Shown: positions 16,537-25,912 of the stretch, in pieces
Layout of the letters: every line of letters starts with the position of its first letter
Position numbering within the stretch: position 1 is the first letter of the stretch
Origin: Hyphomicrobiales bacterium
GTDB lineage: Bacteria; Pseudomonadota; Alphaproteobacteria; Rhizobiales; Xanthobacteraceae
Assembly (NCBI GenBank): GCA_017305455.1
Contig: JAFKKO010000112.1
Location: forward strand, 1-64,000
DNA: 64,000 nt
Direction: 5' to 3'
Translations under genes and position numbers: made by a program
The notes under the pieces: model-generated
What the model was told of the DNA's origin: nothing
Seen by the model: the letters and a program-made list of their open reading frames with translations, nothing else
Database searches by the model: none

Positions 16537-17949
16537 TTATTGCCGCCGGTAATCATCCTCAACACGGATGATGTCATCCTCGCCAAGATAACTTCCGGTC
16601 TGCACCTCGATTAGATGAAGCGGGATCTTGCCGGGATTCTCCAGCCGGTGCATGGCGCCGATCGGGATATAGATCGACTCGTTCTCGTGCACGATCTTCT
16701 GCGTATCGTTCACCGTGACCAGCGCCGCGCCGCGCACCACCACCCAGTGCTCGGAACGATGGTGATGCTTCTGCAGCGACAGGCGCCCGCCCGGCTTCAC
16801 GACGATCCGCTTGACCTGATGGCGGTCGCCGGAATCGAGCGACTGATAGGAGCCCCACGGCCGATGCACCTTGAGATGATTCTCGGTGACCTGCGGCGCG
16901 GCTGTCTTCAATTTCGCCACCAGGCGCTTGAGCGCGCCGGGCTCCTTCTGCCGCGACACCAGCACGGCGTCCTCGGTCGCGATCACCACGAGATCGTCGA
17001 CGCCTTCCAGCGCCACCAGCGCCTTGTCAGTGGATACATTGCAGTTGCTGGCGTTCTCGAAGACAGCGTGGCCCTGCGCCGCGTTGCCCTGCGCGTCCTT
17101 TGCGGACAATTCCCAGACCGCGTGCCATGAACCGACATCCGACCAGCCGTAGGCGACCGGAATCACCGCGGCCTTTGTCGTTTTCTCCATCACGGCATAA
17201 TCGATCGAAATCGCCGCGGCTTTCTCGAATACCTCGGGCTGCAGGGTGATGAATTCCAGATCGCGCCCCGCGCCGGCCACCGCGTCGCGCACGGCCTCGA
17301 CACTCGCCGTATCGACGCGGGCATACTCATCGATCAGCGCTCCCGCGCTGAACATGAAGTTGCCGCTGTTCCAGAGATAGCCTTCCGCAACATAGGTCGC
17401 GGCGGTGGCCGCATCCGGTTTCTCGACAAAGCTTGCGACAGCCGAGACGTCGCCCGAAATGGGATCGCCCGGACGGATATAGCCGTACTCTGTGGAGGGC
17501 GAGTCAGGCCGAACGCCGAAAGTGACGATATGCCCGCTCTGCGCCGCGCCGAGCGCGTTGCGGCACGCCGTGACAAAGCTTGCCGTATCCCGAACGACAT
17601 GGTCGGCGGCAAGCGCCAGCACCACCGCCTCGGGACGTCGGATCATGGCGAATACAGCCCCCGCGGCGATCGCGGGACCGGAATCGCGCCGCAGCGGCTC
17701 CAGCAGAATATCGGCCTCGACGCCGATCTCGGCGAGCTGCTCCAGCACCATGAAGCGATACGCCGCGTTGGTGATGACGATGGGACGATCGAACAGTTCT
17801 GGATCGCTCACCCGTCTCACCGTCTCCTGAAACGTCGATTGCGCACCAAACAACGGCATGAACTGCTTGGGACGGCTTTCGCGCGACGCCGGCCACAGCC
17901 GCGTCCCTGCCCCGCCGCACATGATCAATGGAATGATGCGTTCAACCAT
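16537..17949 (-). CDS. manC: Mannose-1-phosphate guanylyltransferase / mannose-6-phosphate isomerase
   Basis: This 470-residue bifunctional type II enzyme has the nucleotidyltransferase signature MCGGAGTRLWPASR and KQF at the N-terminus, and a C-terminal cupin isomerase domain with QKHHHRSEHWVVV. The size is normal for ManC/AlgA/CpsB. It produces GDP-mannose for polysaccharides and for the Gmd enzyme encoded at 27-28 kb. It lies 20 nt downstream of lpsL. A 185-nt gap separates it from the GnnA-like gene, so a further promoter for gnnA is possible. Confidence 0.95.
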   Translation of the reverse strand: MVERIIPLIMCGGAGTRLWPASRESRPKQFMPLFGAQSTFQETVRRVSDPELFDRPIVITNAAYRFMVLEQLAEIGVEADILLEPLRRDSGPAIAAGAVFAMIRRPEAVVLALAADHVVRDTASFVTACRNALGAAQSGHIVTFGVRPDSPSTEYGYIRPGDPISGDVSAVASFVEKPDAATAATYVAEGYLWNSGNFMFSAGALIDEYARVDTASVEAVRDAVAGAGRDLEFITLQPEVFEKAAAISIDYAVMEKTTKAAVIPVAYGWSDVGSWHAVWELSAKDAQGNAAQGHAVFENASNCNVSTDKALVALEGVDDLVVIATEDAVLVSRQKEPGALKRLVAKLKTAAPQVTENHLKVHRPWGSYQSLDSGDRHQVKRIVVKPGGRLSLQKHHHRSEHWVVVRGAALVTVNDTQKIVHENESIYIPIGAMHRLENPGKIPLHLIEVQTGSYLGEDDIIRVEDDYRRQ

Positions 17950-17969
17950 TCTTCTTGAAATCCAGTTCC

Positions 17970-18983
17970 CTAGCGCTTGTGATAATCGCGAAACCACGCG
18001 GCAAACTTTGCGACACCATCCTGCAGGGACGTCGAGGGTCTGAACCCGACTTCCCGCGTCAGATCGTCAATGTCAGCATAAGTGGCATAAACGTCGCCCG
18101 GCTGCATCGGCAACATCGTCGTCTTGGCCGGGCCGAAATGCTTCTCAAGCTCGGCGACAAGATCGGTCAGCCGCTCCGGCCGGTTGTTGCCGATATTGAA
18201 GATCCGCCACGGCGCCGCGCTTCTGGACGGATCCGGCTTTTCGGACGACCAGTTCTTGTCGCCAGTGGGGACGTGATCAATCAGGCGAACGACCGCTTCG
18301 GTGATATCGTCGATATAGGTGAAATCGCGCTGCATGTCGCCGTTGTTGAACAGCCTGATCGGCTGTCCTTCCACGATCGCTTTGGCGAAAAGAAACATCG
18401 CCATGTCCGGGCGACCCCAGGGCCCGTAAACCGTGAAGAAGCGCAATCCAGTCGTCGGCAGCCCATAGAGGTGGCTGTAGGAATGCGCCATCAGCTCGTT
18501 CGCCTTCTTCGTGGCGGCGTAGAGACTGATCGGATGATCGACATTATCGTGGACCGAAAATGGCAGCTTGGTGTTGGCGCCATAGACGGAGGACGAGGAG
18601 GCATAGATCAGATGCCGGCAATCATTGTGACGGCAACCTTCCAGCACGTTGGCGAAGCCTTCCAGATTAGCGTCGATATAGGCCGGCGCATTCTCCAGTG
18701 AATAACGCACGCCCGCCTGGGCGGCGAGATGGATCACGACCGGAAAACGATGCTCGGCGAACAGCATCTTGGTGAAGCCGCGATCGGCCAGATCGATCTT
18801 GGAGAAAATGAAATTGCGATGCTGCTTCAGGATCGAGAGCCGCGCCTCTTTTAGTTTGGGGTCGTAATAGGCATTCAGGCTGTCCAGCCCCACGACGGAA
18901 TGCCCCGCCTGCAGCAGGTGTTGCGCGACATGGAAGCCGATAAAACCGGCCGCGCCCGTGACCAACACCCTGTGCTTCGACAT
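17970..18983 (-). CDS. lpsL: UDP-glucuronate 4-epimerase
   Basis: This 337-residue short-chain dehydrogenase-type epimerase has the NAD motif VTGAAGFIGFHVAQHL and catalytic YAATKKANE (YxxxK). Substrate-region patterns LAAQAGVRYSLENPx-like and FFTVYGPWGRPDMA identify the UDP-GlcA 4-epimerase (LpsL/GAE) group. It produces UDP-galacturonate, used for GalA residues of LPS core, lipid A or capsule. ATG 18983 (MSKHRVLVTG) is the natural start. It heads the minus-strand nucleotide-sugar run and is divergent from the LPG-synthase-like gene. Confidence 0.88.
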   Translation of the reverse strand: MSKHRVLVTGAAGFIGFHVAQHLLQAGHSVVGLDSLNAYYDPKLKEARLSILKQHRNFIFSKIDLADRGFTKMLFAEHRFPVVIHLAAQAGVRYSLENAPAYIDANLEGFANVLEGCRHNDCRHLIYASSSSVYGANTKLPFSVHDNVDHPISLYAATKKANELMAHSYSHLYGLPTTGLRFFTVYGPWGRPDMAMFLFAKAIVEGQPIRLFNNGDMQRDFTYIDDITEAVVRLIDHVPTGDKNWSSEKPDPSRSAAPWRIFNIGNNRPERLTDLVAELEKHFGPAKTTMLPMQPGDVYATYADIDDLTREVGFRPSTSLQDGVAKFAAWFRDYHKR

Positions 18984-19189
18984 TTTGACCCAATTTCCGC
19001 GACCGTCACGATCCGCCCTGTTTAGCCGCCGCTCTATCCCCCCCGCAATAGTCCCTCCGGTCAAGAGCCTGCTTTCCTATTGCCAGACCGCCCCTAAAGC
19101 CATACCAAGGCCGACGAAATCCCAACCAGAGGCCCCGCCTCGGTGCCGTTTCGGCGATAACCCCGAATATCAACCGAGCATGATCCGGC

Positions 19190-20149
19190 ATGCGCCCGCT
19201 TCTCGTTCTCGCCGCCCGCATCATCGTCTCCCTCGGTCTGCTGTATCTGGCGCTGCGCGGCATCCATCTCAGCGCGATCCAGGAACGCTTGAGCGGCATC
19301 GACGTGAGCTGGATGGCGCTCGCGGTGCTGGCCACTCTGGTTCAGATCGTGCTTGGCGCGCTGCGCTGGCGGGAGATCACCGAGCGCTGCGAAGCGCCCC
19401 TGTCCGATCTGCAGGCAATCCGCTTCTGCATGATCGGCGCGTTTTTCAACCAGACCCTGCCCTCGACCATCGGCGGCGACGCCATGCGGCTCTGGCTTGT
19501 GGGCCGGACCGGCGCGGGCTGGCGCGCCGCCACCTATTCGGTCCTGGTCGATCGCGCCATCGGCCTGATCGCGCTGGCCATTATCATCGTGCTCAGCCTG
19601 CCCTGGAGCTACAGCCTGATCGGCGATCCGAACGGACGTTTCGCGCTGGTGCTGGTCGATGTGGCGGCGATCTGCGCCGGTCTCGGCTTTTTGCTGTTCG
19701 GCCGCCTGTCCTGGCGCTGGCTGACACATTGGTGGCCGACCCGCCACATTCATGCCTGCGCCGTCATCGCCAATCGCGTGCTGTTCGACCGCCGCTCGGG
19801 ACCGAAAATCGCGGTGCTTTCACTGCTGGTCCACGTTCTTGCCGTGGTGATCGCCTGGTGCTGCGTCAAGGCGATCGCGGCTCCCGCCGATTTCCAGCAA
19901 CTCTTCATGCTGATCCCGCCGATCATGCTGATCACCATGCTGCCGATCTCGATCGCCGGCTGGGGCGTGCGCGAAGCCACCATGATGGTCGCGTTCGGCT
20001 ATGCGGGGCTGATTCCCACCGACGGGACCGTGGTCTCGCTGCTGTTCGGCGCGGCTTACTTCATTGTCGGAGCCATCGGCGGTCTGGTCTGGATTCTGAG
20101 CGCGGAAAAGGGCTCCAAGATCCCGGCGGTGGTGCCGGATATCGACTAG
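19190..20149 (+). CDS. Lysylphosphatidylglycerol synthase TM-domain-type membrane protein
   Basis: This 319-residue integral membrane protein has about 8 hydrophobic segments. It carries the conserved features of the LPG_synthase_TM/UPF0104 family: FFNQTLPSTIGGDAMR and, near the C-terminus, LPISIAGWGVREA. Members flip or transport lipids, or work beside polysaccharide glycosyltransferases; many have no soluble aminoacyl-transferase domain, as here. It is followed 30 nt later by a sugar epimerase gene on the same strand. The substrate is unknown. Confidence 0.8.
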   Translation: MRPLLVLAARIIVSLGLLYLALRGIHLSAIQERLSGIDVSWMALAVLATLVQIVLGALRWREITERCEAPLSDLQAIRFCMIGAFFNQTLPSTIGGDAMRLWLVGRTGAGWRAATYSVLVDRAIGLIALAIIIVLSLPWSYSLIGDPNGRFALVLVDVAAICAGLGFLLFGRLSWRWLTHWWPTRHIHACAVIANRVLFDRRSGPKIAVLSLLVHVLAVVIAWCCVKAIAAPADFQQLFMLIPPIMLITMLPISIAGWGVREATMMVAFGYAGLIPTDGTVVSLLFGAAYFIVGAIGGLVWILSAEKGSKIPAVVPDID

Positions 20150-20179
20150 CTGCTGGCCAGGCCAACCTCGAGAGTGGCG

Positions 20180-21052
20180 ATGCATATTCTGCTGACCGGA
20201 GCTTCCGGCTTCATAGGAAGCCACCTCTCCCGATGTCTTGCCGATCGGGGGCATTGTGTTCGGGCGGCTTCCAGATCGCCCATCCCCTCATCACAAGGCG
20301 TCGAGCACGCCGCAATTGCAGATATGAGCCAGCCGGTCAGGTGGGCGGATTACCTCGCGGATATTGACGCCGTCATTCATCTTGCGGGGGTCGCGCATCG
20401 GTCAGCGTCAGAACACGAGATGATGCGGCTGAACAAGGCGGCCGCAATTGAGCTCGCGGAGGCCGCAGCACAAGCCCATGTGAAGCACTTCATCTTCGTT
20501 TCATCGATTGCGGCACAAACCGGACCATCCGCTTCCTCGGTTCTCACCGAAACCGACCTCCCGCAAGGATTGAATGCTTATGGCCGCTCGAAGCTGGAAG
20601 CCGAGATGGCCCTTTCAAGGCTTGAACTTCCTTTGACGATCTTGCGACCGGTGGTGGTGTATGGCCCGAATGCCAAGGGCAATTTTGCCACCCTGAAAAA
20701 GCTCGCCGACCTTCCCTTGCCTCTTCCCTTTGGAACCATCACCGCCAAACGGTCGATCCTGTCGATCGAGAATCTGAACGCGGCTGTCGCTTGTGTGCTC
20801 GGCAACGCAAAGGCTGTCGGCGAGACCTTCATCGTTGCCGATCCGGATCCCAAATCGATTTCCGACATGCTGTCGGATATACGCGCAGTTCGCGGTCAAT
20901 CGCCGCGATTGTTCAACGTTCCAACTATCTTGCTCGAACCGGTGCTGCGAGCCGCAGGCGTGTGGGACAAAATCGGCCGCCCTCTGGTTGTGAATCCACA
21001 AAAGCTGATGGCTCTCGGATGGCAACCGAAAGCCGGGCCTGTCGTGGTCTGA
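20180..21052 (+). CDS. NAD-dependent sugar epimerase/reductase, possibly UDP-4-keto-QuiNAc reductase
   Basis: This 290-residue extended SDR has ILLTGASGFIGSHLSRCL at the N-terminus, VSSIAAQTG (catalytic Ser region) and YGRSKLEAE (YxxxK). This size and pattern match the WbpV/WreQ-type group that reduces UDP-4-keto-6-deoxy-GlcNAc at C4. ATG 20180 is preferred over an in-frame GTG two codons upstream. The window also encodes a WbpM-like 4,6-dehydratase and a WecA/WbpL-type transferase that would act before and after it. UDP-Gal or other 4-epimerase activity remains possible. Confidence 0.65.
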   Translation: MHILLTGASGFIGSHLSRCLADRGHCVRAASRSPIPSSQGVEHAAIADMSQPVRWADYLADIDAVIHLAGVAHRSASEHEMMRLNKAAAIELAEAAAQAHVKHFIFVSSIAAQTGPSASSVLTETDLPQGLNAYGRSKLEAEMALSRLELPLTILRPVVVYGPNAKGNFATLKKLADLPLPLPFGTITAKRSILSIENLNAAVACVLGNAKAVGETFIVADPDPKSISDMLSDIRAVRGQSPRLFNVPTILLEPVLRAAGVWDKIGRPLVVNPQKLMALGWQPKAGPVVV

Positions 21053-21069
21053 CAGATCAACGAGAGGCT

Positions 21070-22500
21070 TTAAATCGCCTTGATCTTGAAGAAGGCGAAC
21101 ACCACCATTTTCAGCAGCATGACGCCGTGGCGGAAGCGCGAGATCTGCGTTTCGCCATATGAACGCGCCGCATAACGAATGGGCAGATCGATCGATTTCA
21201 GGTTGAGCTTCGAAGCGCCGAAGATCAGATCGAAATCACCGAACGGATCGAAATCGCCGAAATAGGTCTTGCCCTCACGCAGGCGATAATAATCGCTGCG
21301 GCGCATCACCTTGGTGCCGCATAACGTATCGGTGTAGCGCTGGTTCAGCAGCCACGAGAACAGATACGAAAACGTCTTGTTGGCGATCAGATTGAGGAAA
21401 CGCATGGCGTCGTCCTCAAGCGGATAAACCAGCCGCGAGCCGTTGATGAACTCGCCCTTGCCGGACCGGATCGCGTCCCAGAATTTCGGCAGTTGCTCCG
21501 GCGGCATGGTGAGATCGGCATCGAGGATCATCAGGACATCGCCCCGCGCGACGTCATAGGCGGTGAATACGGCGTCGGCCTTGCCCTTGCCGGGCTGGCG
21601 CATCGCCTTGATGTCCTTGTCCGGATAGGCCGCCTTGACCCGTTCGATCTCCTCGAAGGTGCCGTCCTTGCTGTGCCCTTCGATAAAGATGACCTCGATA
21701 TCGTCGCAGAACTGCGGCAGACGCTGGATCGCCGGCTCGATGTTGCCACGCTCGTTGCGGGCGGGAATGACCACCGTGGCCGACTTCAGCCCGTCATCCG
21801 CGGCCCGCATCGAGCGACAGACCACATAATGCCGCAAGGCAAGCTGGCGGATGCCCGGCAGGATGCTGACGAAGCGATTGAGGATACGGCCGATGCCCAG
21901 CAGCGAAACCGGCATCAAAAGCCGGCGCTCAGTCTTGACCGGATCGAAATCCGCCAGCAGCGCAAGGTTGCCGACATCGTCGGGCGCCAGCACGTTCTGC
22001 GCCGGATAAGGCATCCGCTGCCCCAGCCATTCCGCAAGACGCAGGACCGGTTGCCACAGATGGGAGAAATAGCCTATCACAAGCCGCGTCTGCCGGGTGC
22101 ACAGCGGATGCAACTGTTCGAGGAATTTCTGACAATCCTCAAGCGAACCCAGCGTATCCTGAACCAGAATGTAGTCGAACGGCCCGCCCAGAGCCGCGAT
22201 GGCGGCCGCATCCTCGCTATCGCCGACATGAAAGGTCAAGGATGGATGGAGCCGGCGCGCCTGCTCGATCATGGCGGGGCTAAGATCGAGACCGACACCG
22301 TAGGACGGCGAAAGCGCGGCCAGCGTGTCGCCGATGCCGCAGCCGATCTCAAGAACGCGCGCGCCGGCAGGGATCAGGAAGCGCAGATAGATCTCGTCCT
22401 CGCGGTGAAAGAACGCGGACTTCCGCCGCCAGGCCTCGCGAGAGGCGGCATATGTCTCCGAATGGTGGAGGATTTCGGCCTTGCGGTCAGAAACAAGCAT
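21070..22500 (-). CDS. Methyltransferase-GT2 fusion protein (polyprenyl-phosphate sugar synthase-like)
   Basis: This 476-residue two-domain protein has a class I SAM methyltransferase in residues about 35-200 (VLEIGCGIGDTLA near 49). A family-2 glycosyltransferase follows from about 241 (VVIPARNERGNI), with DAD at 327-329 and a C-terminal hydrophobic stretch (460-475). The GT2 part resembles dolichyl-phosphate mannose synthase and RgtE-like enzymes. ATG 22500 follows from the domain start. The gene is divergent from two GT-C-type membrane protein genes, which would use polyprenyl-phosphate sugars. The acceptor of the methyl group is unknown. Confidence 0.82.
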   Translation of the reverse strand: MLVSDRKAEILHHSETYAASREAWRRKSAFFHREDEIYLRFLIPAGARVLEIGCGIGDTLAALSPSYGVGLDLSPAMIEQARRLHPSLTFHVGDSEDAAAIAALGGPFDYILVQDTLGSLEDCQKFLEQLHPLCTRQTRLVIGYFSHLWQPVLRLAEWLGQRMPYPAQNVLAPDDVGNLALLADFDPVKTERRLLMPVSLLGIGRILNRFVSILPGIRQLALRHYVVCRSMRAADDGLKSATVVIPARNERGNIEPAIQRLPQFCDDIEVIFIEGHSKDGTFEEIERVKAAYPDKDIKAMRQPGKGKADAVFTAYDVARGDVLMILDADLTMPPEQLPKFWDAIRSGKGEFINGSRLVYPLEDDAMRFLNLIANKTFSYLFSWLLNQRYTDTLCGTKVMRRSDYYRLREGKTYFGDFDPFGDFDLIFGASKLNLKSIDLPIRYAARSYGETQISRFRHGVMLLKMVVFAFFKIKAI

Positions 22501-22652
22501 CGCGTCAGCGGGCGTACGAGAACAAAACCCCGAAGGGAAATAACAGGGTCCGTTCCTTAGCCAATATCGCCCTCGGCGTCGATCACTATTGAGGGATTTA
22601 TCGGGCGTCCGGCGTTGGCGTCGGACCGGCGACTGGGCTAAAAAGCGCCCCC

Positions 22653-24299
22653 ATGGACACCCGACCTTCCAACCCAGCGTCTCTTCCGGAGACAAAAGCC
22701 GAGCAGCGCCGAGATGCGCTGACACGCCTGACGCCGTTCGGATGGAGCGGCGGCCTTGTCTTTATCGTTGCGACGCTCACCGCCTCGTTTTTCCTGTTCG
22801 GCTATTTCTCGATCTACTGGCGCACCGCCGATATGGACTTCATGGTAGTCTATAACGCGCTGGTGATGAACGACGGCAAGCCGCAGTGGTTCTTCGACCA
22901 TACCGGCTATTTCACCATTCTTGCTGTCAAGACCTGGTTCCAGTTCCTGCACAGTCTCGGCTTGCTGGAGGCCTATTCGCTGCCGACGATACCGCCGGCG
23001 AGCGACGTCGCGGGCTTCGATGCCGCCATGACCAGCGCGATCCGTGCCGGACGTATCGCAGCGTGGCTGATCGCCACCGGCTTTATCCTGATTTTCGCCG
23101 CCCTGATGCGCACCATCGTCCGCGACTGGCGGATCGCGCTGCTGGCGACATTCGCTTTTGCATTCTCCGGCGGCGTGGCGATGCATCTGAGGATTCTGCG
23201 GACCGAAATGATCGCAGCCTGTCTCGGCATCTTCGCGCTGATGATCCTGATCGCAGCGGCCAGACGCGGTTTCGCCGCGCGGCCCCTCGCCCTTGGTCTC
23301 GCCGCCTTGCTTTGCATGCTCGGTCTCGACAACAAGGTTCAGCTGATCCTGCTGATCGCTGCCTTTCCCGTGTTGGCTTTGGCCTTCGGTTCGACAAGAA
23401 GCGCAAGCACCGACTTCTGGAAAAATACCGGGATGTCGTGGCTTGTCGTGGCGGTTTCCGGCGGCGTCGCGCTTCTGCTGACAACGAAGGCGCTGCCGTT
23501 GATCACGACCGGTCTTGGCATGGCCTCCGCTTTGGGCCTGCGTCCCCTGATCGCCGGCACCTTCGGGCTTTATCAGGCGGCTCTCGTCCTCTTCATTCTC
23601 GGCTGCGTCATCGCCTTCAGCATGATCTGGAAGGTCAGCGCAAGCGAAACGCTCGCGGCGATTTTCGCGATGATCGCAGGCGCGGCGCTTGGCCTGCTCG
23701 CGCTGAATATCGAATACAACGTCAACAACGTTGTCGCCGTGATCAATCCGATCGAGAAGATGCTGTCATTTGCCGGCCTTCCCGAGGCGGGCGGCGGCAT
23801 CTCCTCCGCCATCCATATGCTGCTGTCCAACATCGGCGGCGTGTTGATGCGTTACACCTATGTGCTTCGCACTTCGCCGCGCCCGTCGGTATTTCTGATC
23901 TGGGTGATCATTCCGGGGATCATCTACGCCTGGCGCAAGGGCGAGCGTCAGACCGCGCTTCAAGCCGCTCTGCTCATGCTTGCTGCATTCGGCATCGACA
24001 CCATCGGCAACCAGCGCGGCCTCGGCCTGCAGGTCGCCTACTTCGTCTTCACCGACCCTTTGATCATCATCGCGGGTGCGCTGCTGCTCGATCGCATGGC
24101 GGAGGTAAAGGTCATGAGATGGAGCTATCCCATCGGCATGGCGCTGGTGGTCCTTCACATCGGATTCAGCCAGGGCGAGCCGGTGAAGCGCGCCATGAGT
24201 CGCAGCGGACCGGAAATTGTCTGCACATGGAATGTCGAACATATGCCGCTGCTTCCCGTTCCCTGGTGCAAGGAACGCACGCCGGCATCGACATTATGA
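22653..24299 (+). CDS. Polytopic membrane protein, GT-C-like, unknown function
   Basis: This 548-residue protein has about 11-13 predicted membrane segments and a periplasmic loop after the first segment (IYWRTADMDFMVVYNALV). The topology recalls GT-C glycosyltransferases of the PMT/ArnT type, but I see no clear DE motif near the first loop other than the DMD of ADMDFM. It is followed 55 nt later by a clearer PMT-type gene, and the fused methyltransferase-GT2 gene is divergent. I infer a role in lipid or polysaccharide glycosylation or transport; it could be an uncharacterized membrane family. Confidence 0.7.
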   Translation: MDTRPSNPASLPETKAEQRRDALTRLTPFGWSGGLVFIVATLTASFFLFGYFSIYWRTADMDFMVVYNALVMNDGKPQWFFDHTGYFTILAVKTWFQFLHSLGLLEAYSLPTIPPASDVAGFDAAMTSAIRAGRIAAWLIATGFILIFAALMRTIVRDWRIALLATFAFAFSGGVAMHLRILRTEMIAACLGIFALMILIAAARRGFAARPLALGLAALLCMLGLDNKVQLILLIAAFPVLALAFGSTRSASTDFWKNTGMSWLVVAVSGGVALLLTTKALPLITTGLGMASALGLRPLIAGTFGLYQAALVLFILGCVIAFSMIWKVSASETLAAIFAMIAGAALGLLALNIEYNVNNVVAVINPIEKMLSFAGLPEAGGGISSAIHMLLSNIGGVLMRYTYVLRTSPRPSVFLIWVIIPGIIYAWRKGERQTALQAALLMLAAFGIDTIGNQRGLGLQVAYFVFTDPLIIIAGALLLDRMAEVKVMRWSYPIGMALVVLHIGFSQGEPVKRAMSRSGPEIVCTWNVEHMPLLPVPWCKERTPASTL

Positions 24300-24354
24300 C
24301 GTTTCCAGCAACTCTCACATCGCGCTGATCAACGGCGCATCCCACGGCAGGATC

Positions 24355-25890
24355 ATGACATCTTTCCCCGATCAATCGCGTCCTCTTGAAACGTGGCCGC
24401 TGTCTTCGCCGGGCCAGTCGGCGGAGTCCTCGCGGCTGCCGCTGCTGATCGGGATTCTGGCGGTCCTGACCGTGGCGCGCCTGATCGGATTGCGTTTCTC
24501 CGTGGTCGATCTGTTCTTCGACGAGGCGCAATACTGGTGGTGGGGACACGATCTTGCCTTCGGTTATTTCTCCAAACCGCCGTTCCTCGCATGGACCATC
24601 GCCGCGGCGCGGCAGGTCTGCGGCGACGCCGAATGGTGCGTGCGCGCGCCCGCTCCGCTGTTCTATTTCGCCACCAGCCTGACGATCTATTTCGTCGCGC
24701 GCCGCCTCTACGACGAGACAACGGGTTTCTGGTCCGGTCTTTTGATGGCGCTGACGACCGGCGTCATCTTCTCCACGCGCGTCATCTCGACAGATGTGCC
24801 GTTACTGTTCTTCTGGTCGCTGGCGCTGCTGGCCTATGTCCACCTTGCGACCACGCCGCGAAAACGATGGGCCGCGGTACTCGGCATCTCGATCGGGCTC
24901 GGCCTCTTGTCGAAATACGCCATGATCTATTTCATTCCGGGCGCGCTACTGGCGGCGCTCCTGAGCGAACGCGCGCGCAACGTGCTGAGACGACCTCACT
25001 TCTGGGCCGGACTGCTCATCGCCGTGCTGGTGATCCTGCCCAACATCATCTGGAACTATGCCCATTCGTTCATGACCTTCAAGCACACCGGAGGTCTTGT
25101 CCTGGGCGAGCAGTTTCAGTTCAGCTTCCTCCGGGTCCTCGAATTCTTTGGCGCGCAATTCGGCGTGTTCGGGCCGGTGGTGTTTGCCGTCATGATCATC
25201 GCCGTCTTCAAACTCCGCTCGTCCGATATCGTCGAGCAGGACCGGGTGATGATCGCGTTTTACATTTTTCCGGTGACGCTGATCCTCATCATCGCCATCG
25301 GCGCCCATGCCTACGCCAACTGGGCCGCCACCTCGATCGTTTCCGGCGTGATACTGACGGCCGCGCTACTGGTCCGGCAGAAGAAGATGATCTGGCTGTG
25401 GATCAGCATCGCGCTTGGGCTGGTGATGCAGATCACCCTTCTGTTCACCGATCCGATCGCTCCGAAGATCTCGCTGCCCTTCCTCAAAGCGCCCAATCCC
25501 TATAACCGCACGCTGGCCTGGCGCGCCTATGGCGAACGGGTGGGACAGCTTGCCGAGGAGATCGGCGCGCCGACCATTGCCAACGACTTCCGCGGACAGG
25601 TTTCGGCGCTGCGCTATTATTGGCGTGACAAGCCCGCCGAAATCCTGTCATGGGGAACGACCGACAGCCCGAACTTCGACGTGGTTCATCCGCTAACGCA
25701 ATCGGCCAGGGAGCCGATCCTGTTTGTCACCTCATGCCCGGACGAAAAAAGGGTGAAGGCATACTACGCGGACGTTCGGCCGCTGGGCCAATATCAGGTC
25801 ACGGTGGGAACGACGACGCGCGCCTTCTTCGCCTTCAGCCTGGCGCAGAGCCGCGGGCCGATCGGCATTCTGGAGCAGTGCAAAGACTGA
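24355..25890 (+). CDS. PMT/ArnT-type (RgtA-D-like) GT-C glycosyltransferase
   Basis: This 511-residue membrane protein has the first-loop motif FDEAQYWWWGHDLAFGYFSK, which holds the acidic catalytic DE pair of GT39/GT83-like enzymes. About 10-12 membrane segments precede a C-terminal periplasmic part. Such enzymes transfer sugars from polyprenyl phosphate to lipid A, core or proteins at the periplasmic face. ATG 24355 is preceded by GGCAGGATC, a reasonable ribosome site. Context (divergent DPM-synthase-like fusion, lpsL nearby) suggests lipid A or core decoration with GalA or mannose. Confidence 0.82.
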   Translation: MTSFPDQSRPLETWPLSSPGQSAESSRLPLLIGILAVLTVARLIGLRFSVVDLFFDEAQYWWWGHDLAFGYFSKPPFLAWTIAAARQVCGDAEWCVRAPAPLFYFATSLTIYFVARRLYDETTGFWSGLLMALTTGVIFSTRVISTDVPLLFFWSLALLAYVHLATTPRKRWAAVLGISIGLGLLSKYAMIYFIPGALLAALLSERARNVLRRPHFWAGLLIAVLVILPNIIWNYAHSFMTFKHTGGLVLGEQFQFSFLRVLEFFGAQFGVFGPVVFAVMIIAVFKLRSSDIVEQDRVMIAFYIFPVTLILIIAIGAHAYANWAATSIVSGVILTAALLVRQKKMIWLWISIALGLVMQITLLFTDPIAPKISLPFLKAPNPYNRTLAWRAYGERVGQLAEEIGAPTIANDFRGQVSALRYYWRDKPAEILSWGTTDSPNFDVVHPLTQSAREPILFVTSCPDEKRVKAYYADVRPLGQYQVTVGTTTRAFFAFSLAQSRGPIGILEQCKD

Positions 25891-25912
25891 CTGACCTGCC
25901 CGACGACGCCGA

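Noticed and set aside
18958-20367. 469-residue plus-strand frame over the LPG-synthase-like gene
   Set aside because: It overlaps two better-supported genes in another frame and gives a Arg/His/Ala-rich product typical of shadow frames in GC-rich DNA.
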